Assembly (NCBI RefSeq): GCF_037392515.1
Contig: NC_090295.1
Span: forward strand, 22,298,501-22,362,500
Reading direction: 5' to 3'
Length of the DNA stretch: 64,000 nucleotides
Source: Haliotis asinina
Lineage: Eukaryota > Mollusca > Gastropoda > Lepetellida > Haliotidae
In this document: positions 26,001 through 35,000 of the stretch, in pieces
How positions within the stretch are numbered: position 1 is the first letter of the stretch
Layout: each line of letters begins with the position of its first letter
The notes under the pieces: model-generated
What the model saw: the letters and a program-made list of their open reading frames with translations, nothing else
Database searches by the model: none
What the model was told of the DNA's origin: nothing
Program-made: the position numbers and the translations under genes

Positions 26001-29000
26001 TTCCATGTTAACCTTCAGCACAGGACTGTTTCTTGATTTACAACAATGATCCCTCACCATCTAATACTGGTCAAAATTGCTTTTATCAATGAGTGAGTGA
26101 TTAGATTTACGTGCTTTTAGCACTATTTCAGCAAAATCATGGTGGGGGACACCAGAAATACGCTTCATACTTTGTACCCATGTAGGGAATTGAACCCTGG
26201 TCTTTGGTGTGACCTCAAGATACTCAACCACGGTGACAAGACATAATCATCCGAGGCAGATAACCTCAATAGACACAGGCCAGGCACATGACCGTGATAT
26301 TCATGTAATGCACATGACCTCAATATCCTCATCTGGAACACATGATCTTGAGATACTCAAGATTTATTGCACAAAGACCTCAATTGGAGTTCATGATCTT
26401 GACGTACTCATTTGTGACACATGACCTCAAGATGCTCAACTGTGACACATGACCATGACATACTCATCTGTGAGACATGACCTCAAAATACTCATCTGGT
26501 ACACACGGCCATGAGACACTGGGGGCACATGACCACAAGACACTCACCTACGCTCTGTAGTTCCATGATAATCTTCTCTATGTATGGTTCAATCCTCAGA
26601 CAATCAAAGCAGAAGCTGCTATAGACATACATAAAACATGGTCGGGTGAAACTCTCAGGCAGCACCTTTGTCTCAAAATTACTGAAAGAAAATGAATCAT
26701 GGTTACAAAATGAGGATGACAGAAAGCATGAAATTAATAATCTCATCAATGAGATTTAATTACATTCAAGTACATACTGTTAAACATGTTTATTTTTCCG
26801 TTTGTTTTGTTCAACACATAGAAGAAGAGAAACATTGGCATCTGCAGTAAATATTCACAGATGGCATGCATTATGAGCTAATGTATCTTTGCATTTTTCA
26901 AAACTAAATTACTGTCTACATTTATCCTGACTCTCATTAATTGCTTATCTCTCCTCATTCCTGCATGTACGCACGCACGCACGCACATATATCACAATAT
27001 ATATATTTACACAAGCACACACCATGATATAGAAGGATATATCCAAGACAACAGTCCAGAAACTCACCGGAGTGTAATGTGATGTTTATCAATCACAGAA
27101 TCACCACCAAATGAAAACCGAAATCCTCCCCCACCTCCTCTCCCTCCGAAGAAGCTGTCAAAGGGAGCGAATCCCTGTTGGCGGAAGTTGCGATTACGGC
27201 CTTCGTTGTTGCTGGCTGAGGTATAACCATAATTATCATAGGTGCTTCTCTTCTCCGGATCACTCAATGTCTGAAATACAGACACAGCGTGTTGTAGACT
27301 GAAGATAGTTATTGCAGGATTCTAAATATGAAGAAAACATATCAGGTTTGCTAAACTCTAGCTGGGTTTTACATGATGTGCATAAATACACACAAATTTC
27401 CGCCAGTCTAAGTAAACATAGTCTCAGTGTATTTCGTTACACTCAACCACTGAGTTTAACAAAACCTAGTAAGTCGCGTCAGGTAACCTTTGAGCGACCA
27501 ATGACTGTCCAATCAAACGCGAGAGAGTTAAATAGATTTAACTAACCAGAAAACGACTACTATTTAGGGATCGGAGGGACTTTCAAAATATTCAGGTCAC
27601 TGACACAGATCTCTCCACAAACAAAAATCTGCATATAACACAGTTATTTGACCTGCAGTATATACACTTTGGGGTTTCTGTTGACATGGTTACCATTAGC
27701 TAATGTTTTTGCAAGATAACATCCTTGAATATTGCCAAAAACACTATTTTCAGTGACTGTTTACTCACCGTTGTCATGGTGGTACATACACCATGTGCAT
27801 CACCCAGAAGTGAGAGTACACTAAATAGCAATCAAGAATCGTTCGGGTACGAACCTTTTCAAGATAAAAAGCTCAAACTGTATGTGCGAATGTGCACTTT
27901 CGCGATTTGGTAAGCTGTGTTCTGATTGGTCAGTCTCAAAGTTTACCTGACGCGACCTCCCATAGGGTTTTGTTAGACTCAGTAGTGGAGTGTAACGAAA
28001 AGTACAGAGGATAAGTTTACTTAGACTGAAATTTCCTCCTTCTATGAAAAGACAGTGGAACACTTGAAATCCCTTGAAGTTCCCTTCTAATTGGAGCAGA
28101 CGTACACTTACCCATTGGGAGCCTCCTTTTCCCGCCAATACGGTCACATGACCAGCCATGTTTGCCACTCACTCCAAATCTCATAAAACTGACATTAGGG
28201 GTGGTTGGGAGGGCATGGCCGATAGTTTGGTCCTGTTCTTCCAATATTCATCTGTGAGATGGGGGGATCACATCAAGCCAAAATTGACTTCTCTTGAAGC
28301 ATTCACTGACTTGAACGTAATGACATAGAGACCAGCTAGCATCCTGCTAGAGTCTAATGCAACTGTATGTCAAGATTTCTAATCAAGATCAGCAGCGACT
28401 CTTCAGCATGTACAAGTATCTTCATTACAAGTACCGGTACATGGTCAATATCACTCATGCTAAAATGTTCAAGACAAGTGCATGGACTGTCAATGATTAT
28501 ACTCCATAGAGCATCTTGGTCTAATATGATAAAAGGGTGAGTGAAACTCAGCGCCTTTGTGGAACCACTAGTTGTTGTGCAACAACATTTCACTCACTGA
28601 TGGAGATTGGCAAACACTGTATTCGATTTCAAAAAGCAGCAATCCATTATAGTTGATAACGAGCAGTTGCTGTGTAGAGCGAGAGTTGACGCCAGGGCTC
28701 TCACTTCGTGCACATTTTGGGCTCAAGTCCTGCAGCTTTGTAGGCCCTCAGTATAACAGCTCTCATCCATACTGAGATAGTGTTGAAGGACACTTCCATA
28801 GGTGTCTCAGTAGATATTCGGATGAATAGGCACTTGAACCGTTGTCTCCTTGTCTTAGTATGTTGGGGATATATTTTCAATGCTCTCACTGGGCATAAAG
28901 ATAAATCCAGTATATCATGTGGCCAAGGACTGAACGCCAAAAATATTTTAGTCAGAATTCCAAAACTATCAAAAGACACCAGTACACCACTAGACCAATC

Positions 29001-32000
29001 TATGTGTCAAGTTTGGTGAAGAAATATTGAATGGTTTTAGAGTTCTGTTCCGGGAAAGATAAATGTACATTCTAATACCCCCACAAAATGCATTGCAGGG
29101 GATAACAATGGTGTCTGAAAATGTTGACAACATGCCTTCCAATAGCTGACAACTCCCAGACAATAAGTAGTTGGTTAACTCCACAGAATAAATGAAAAAA
29201 TGAGTCTAAATCAAGTCAAGAATGATTTTGTGAGTCTAAACAGCTTCAACTGCAACCTGACATTAACAACAACAATTTCCTTTTGGATCTCATGAGTTTA
29301 TATGTCATTTTCAAGAAATGTATTTACAAGCAACATAACCTTTATTTCTTTAACAAGATAGATAATATGCTGTGGTGTTCTTTGATGATCTCTCTATCAC
29401 TTTCTCACCTCATACGCCTCATTAATCTTTGTAAACACATCAGCAGCATTTGGGGCGTCATTCTTGTCTGGGTGCCTGGAAAAGCAGACATGCATGTAAC
29501 ATAGTGACAAACATAAAAATTCACATATGCTCCTCTCGCCATGCCTACTACATCTTTGTGCTTTTAACACACATTTCAAAAATGAAACATCAAACGGTTG
29601 GTCCAGTTTGTTACTTAGGTACAAAAACTACAATTTTTTTAATCTTAAAAACCCACATAAACTTCATCTGCACCCACTCAACACATATTAAAAATATATG
29701 ATGAATATCCAAAATTTTTTGGTAGGTGATACTAATGACAACTTTATCCACAAGAAAATACTGGAAAAGGTAGGGGTGACTACAGAGGGGAAAACAACAT
29801 GTGCTGCAACAGCGATAGTCTGTTGAAACATACCATTGCGACCAACTATTACAATAGTTTTTTTCTCATTGAATTGTCTCATTGAAGTCAGTTCCCAAAT
29901 GAATGCATAGGTTATATGAAATAAAAACAAGTTAACAACTGACAATTGATCAAGATCAAGTAAAGTGTTAACATGTGAAAGAGGCAAATAACTCCATTTC
30001 AAAATGAATGAATGTGAAATTAATTGTACTGTAACCAGCGAATCTACCACAATACAAACCTATCGATAGTGACACACATCATCGATGCATCAATAGTTTT
30101 TAGCTACCATCGACTAACTTCTATCAGAGATTCAACAATTAGCTTCACAAAGAGTTGCTACTGAAGTGTTGCCTTTGTGTAAATATGTAGGTAAAATGTG
30201 TGAAGCCAATTTCTAATATCTGTAGCTGTGATATTCCCCACCCCCATGTGCATGTCGTGTACAACAACAATGATCCCTTGAAAGCTGCATATATATTTTG
30301 AATCTACAATGAATGAGCTTTCAGAAAATATTAAATGTAAGTTTCTGAAAAGTAGGAAATTTGCTGTTGAATATCATCAAATTTTGATTAAATTTTACAC
30401 ATTTTTGTCAGTATTTGACTATTACTTTTCCTCTTTTTATGTTTTCATTCATGTCATCCAAAACATCTATAAATGACTGTAGCAAATTTTGTTTAATTAT
30501 TTTCATAAATAACACCTTTAGACGTGTTTTTGTGTGACATGTCTGTGATCAGGCAGTCAAGCGACTGAGCGACACCCTCTCAGGTAGTAACTGTACACGT
30601 AACAGGATGACCGTCTCACGTACACGTTATGTCCTGTTCTGTGTACGGCGCCAATGATGATAAAAGATGTTCATTGGTTTTAACTCAAACAATGTAAAAT
30701 ATGCAATATGTTTGTCAAAGATCCTTTGAAATTTTCTTCCAAAGAATAACAAATCTAACACAAGTAAATATCAACAAGATAACAAAACTCTGGCACTCAA
30801 TCAACTGTGGGCTCTATTACTGGGTATTTCACTTACTTAATTTACTACATATTATGTGTAACCATGGTAACTATTCTTATGAAACACTGTTTTATGACTA
30901 CATCATGAACATAACCTTGACATACGTAGTCAATAATTACTAATCACATGAACACGACAAGACAAGAAGTAATCACCCTGATTACTGTGGCTTCTACTAA
31001 CAAATCAAGAGCTGGACATGAAGCAATCATGATGTCATGGCTGAATCAGGGTTACATGATTTGTGATTCCTGCATATTTAAAGCAACAATTTTGTAAGAG
31101 ACTCTCAAAATATTCTCATATGAGTCAAGCTTCATGCAAGTTTAATGAGTGACCCTAACAATTCAGTTCAATAAAATCAATTTAAGAAGCAAAAAATGAT
31201 AGTATTCATGAGGTCTTAATCCATTTACATATTCCTTTCAACTAATATTAATAACTGTATGAGTGAGTGAGTGAGTTTAGTCTTGCGCCGCACTCAGCAA
31301 TATTCCCGCTATATGGCGGCGGTCTGTTGATAATCGAGTCTGGACCAGACAATCCAGTGATCAACAACATGAGCATCGATCTACACACCGATGATGTGTC
31401 AACCAAGTCAGCGAGTCTGACCACCCGATCCCACTGGTTGCCTCTTATGACAAGCATAGTCGCCTTTTATGGCAAGCATGGGTTGCTGAATGCCTTTTCT
31501 ACCCCGAGACCTTCACGGGTCGTTAATAACTGTACACAACACAAATCACAAATATGATTATTAGTTCTGTACAATGAATCTTGTTATATCTGAATTGAAC
31601 AGTGAAAAATATTTTACTATTCATTACCTACCTGTAACATTTAAATGGCGATACAATGTAAAACAACAAAATCTTAGCAAAACTCTTGTTTTAAATATAC
31701 ACAAATAAATTTTACACTAAAATGTTCATGACTCCCAAATATTGAAAATGATTCCCCAAAATGAATACTGTGAGTCACCATGACTCTTTTTACAATGTCT
31801 GTGCAAAACCCTTTTAATGCAGATGACTATTAACATGACATTTTATGCCAGATAACAAAAACCATTTTTGTACACTTGCACCCAGTGTTGGGCATCAGTC
31901 TATTTGGAATCCTGATGATTCTTGCAGAATTAATTTCCTGTACTTATCACTGAAGAAATCAATAAGACTGGTTCCTATATCATCATGGCAGAACAGACAC

Positions 32001-35000
32001 ACCCAATCTAGACAAAATGGCTGCTTATCCAGAACCCCACTGCAAGCACATTCAGGCCCCCCTAAGTAATTGAAGGAATTACAGCAAATTTGAAGGAATT
32101 GCATCTCAAATGTAAACAAACGCAGCCCACTCGCGAAACAATTGCAGCGATATCGGTAATTTAGCGGTAATAACAGAAACACATCGGCCCTATCGGAAGC
32201 AATGTCGGTAATACTGGAAACACGCTTGGCCATCTTCGGAGATTTTTCGGTCGCGAGCGGAAACTCACGCAGCAAAACATGGCGTCGTTGGAAGAAGCAC
32301 CCGTCTCGGTGAGTTTTGTTTTTAGTTCCTACTATTACATTTTTATACTTATCCGTATGAGGTGTTGTCGGGGCAATAGCTTATGTTTTTAGGAAAAGAT
32401 AGTCACTCTAGGAGAGTGTCACAAGTCATGCCCCTGGAGATTGTTTACATCTGAACATCGAAGTCGTGCCGATGATTACGAACGTGCGCTAGATATAACA
32501 TCATTTTGTTTTGTAAAATGCGTTTAAACTTGTCAATTGCGCTTCATGGCAAGAAACATTATGGCTCATAAACTTCTTCCTGGCGCACGTTCATGATGTT
32601 CGTAATCATCGGCACGAATTCCTTCAATTACTTAGGGGGGCCTGACATTCAGTTGTCTAACATGTTCAAAGATTCTTTGACGATTGACTGTTTGCTGAAA
32701 TTGTATCAGTGATATTTTTATGCATATCTTAAAAAGGTTTTCTCATTCTGTTAATAAGCACAACCATTAAAAGTCAAATATTATGTGCAACACACTGCAA
32801 TCAAGATCAAAGTGACTCCAGTTTGACCTACGATATCCTGAATTCCCTTTACCAGTGAGTGAGTTTAGTTTTTAGCAATATTCCAGCAATATCACGGCAG
32901 GGGACACCAGAAAATGGGCTTCACACATTGTACCCATGTGGGGAATCGAACCCGGGTCTTCGGCGTGACGAGCGAACGCTTTAACCACTAGACTACCCCA
33001 CCGCCCTCCCTTTACCAGGGAGGGAAACCTTGTTGATATCTTTGAGAGTAGTGAGTAGTGACTAGTGAGTAGCTATTCATGAGTAGTCAGTAGGTGGGTA
33101 AGTAAGTACTGTTTTATAAAGTTCTCAGCAAAATACCCCCAATATCATGGAGGAAAAAGGAAAAAATGCTTCTGCTTTGAGGCTGTTACTCTGTGTCCCT
33201 ACAATTTACACAATTGCAAATGGAATATGTTGAAATAACATATAACAGCATACCAGATCGTTTTGTGGGATGAGTAATAGGATATCCAGAAAAGATTGTT
33301 GAATATGCACTTGAGGGGTGACTTAACAGGAGCAAATTTTGATGTTTTAACAACATTCATAAATATTCTAAGTAGTCAACTAAGTTTTGAAATACAGACT
33401 ATAATTATTTATATAACCTCAACTAATTAAATTACATAAATGATTGTAAAAAGTTTGGGATAGCTTTGATAAGGGTGTCATATGCTGTGCAGTCTATAAA
33501 CTGTATGACTGTAAAATCCCAAAGACGTGTGCTCCAATAAAAGATGAGATCAAAGATACAATAAATGTCTTGAAAACAACACTTATTGTAGCTCTGGTAG
33601 AAATGGGGTTCAGGTACACCAAAAGGGGAGATGACAGAGCTGTGTCTAGAGAAAAGTGCTCAATCCTGTCCATGCGATCAGCTTATCTCAGCAATTTGGG
33701 ATTTCAAATTATACACCTTGACGAAACCTGGATTAAACCAAAACCACTCAACCAATCAGATGTGGCTTCCTTCAGATTGTTCTCTAAGGTGCCAGTGTTA
33801 CCATCAGGAAGAGGTAGATGCCTGATCATCTTGCTGGTACCCATAGCAAGGGATTCATTGGGGGATTGTGACTTCGTTTTTGAAGCCAAAAAATCTCATG
33901 GTGATTACCATAGCGATGGGAATGGGCAGGTATATTTGGATTGGTTCGAACATCAGCTTTTACTGCAGCGGGAGGAACAAAGTGTTATAATCTTGGGTAA
34001 CACCAGTTACCATAACCAGTGTGTCCCTGGTACCAGCACATCACCATGAGCAATCTCAAGGCTCAGTTGGAGGAATTTCTCACTTCCTGCAATGTGCCTT
34101 ACAGGTAGTCAGAAAGAAAGACCCTGCTCATGGAAAAAGTCTGGCAGCACAAAAAGCCAGTCCGGTACATAAGTGAGAAACTACCTGCAAACAATGCCAC
34201 ATAGTTCTGCATACACTAGTATGACACTGTAAGCTCAGTCTCATCCAGCTGATCCCCATCTACAATCAAGTTTTCAGACGTTAAAGAGCTTGCGTATACT
34301 TCTTTTGTGAGAATTACCCCATTACCTGTTGCAGTTCTACTAGAGTACTTGACCAGCAGTGATTGATACTGACACTCGATACTTTGAGACGTCAAATATG
34401 CGTCATGATATGCACTGCCTGTGCATTACACAATGTTGTCTCCCTGTCTGCCTGCCAGATGGGTCATGGCATAGTTTGTTTCTTAAACATGTTTCTGGGC
34501 CAGACCAATTTTATTTCTTGGTTTACAGATCTGCCTACTGTAGTTTTTCAAAAGTAGGAAAAATAAAATTTTCATGCTCAAAACATGAAATCCTAATGTT
34601 TTTATCAGCCAAAAATGTGAACTAACAACTAAATATTTTTTAGATTGTTTTTTGCCACATATACACTTCAAAAATTGCCAAAAATAAAATACTCTGAGAA
34701 GGAATGTTACTTTGCTTGGTGATTTTATTTTTATTTTTTCCCCTCCTGCCTTTAGGTTTTTAGAGGACAAAAATCCATAAAACAAGAAATAAAATTGGTC
34801 TGGCCCTATCATGGAAGTTTTTCAATATTTTATGAGAATGACTAGTTCAGCAAGCTAAACACTGTGTTCCTACCGAGGCATACACCGGTGTATGCCTTGA
34901 CAGGAACTTGATGTTTAGCTGGGTGAACTAGAGTATGACTAGAGAATGGTATATATCATGTTTGCTCACATGTCATATTAGGTCGAGATGGAATGAATGA

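Noticed and set aside
32853-33007. A tRNA gene on the minus strand
   Set aside because: The A and B boxes are present but the cloverleaf is incomplete and the sequence is part of a dispersed SINE family.
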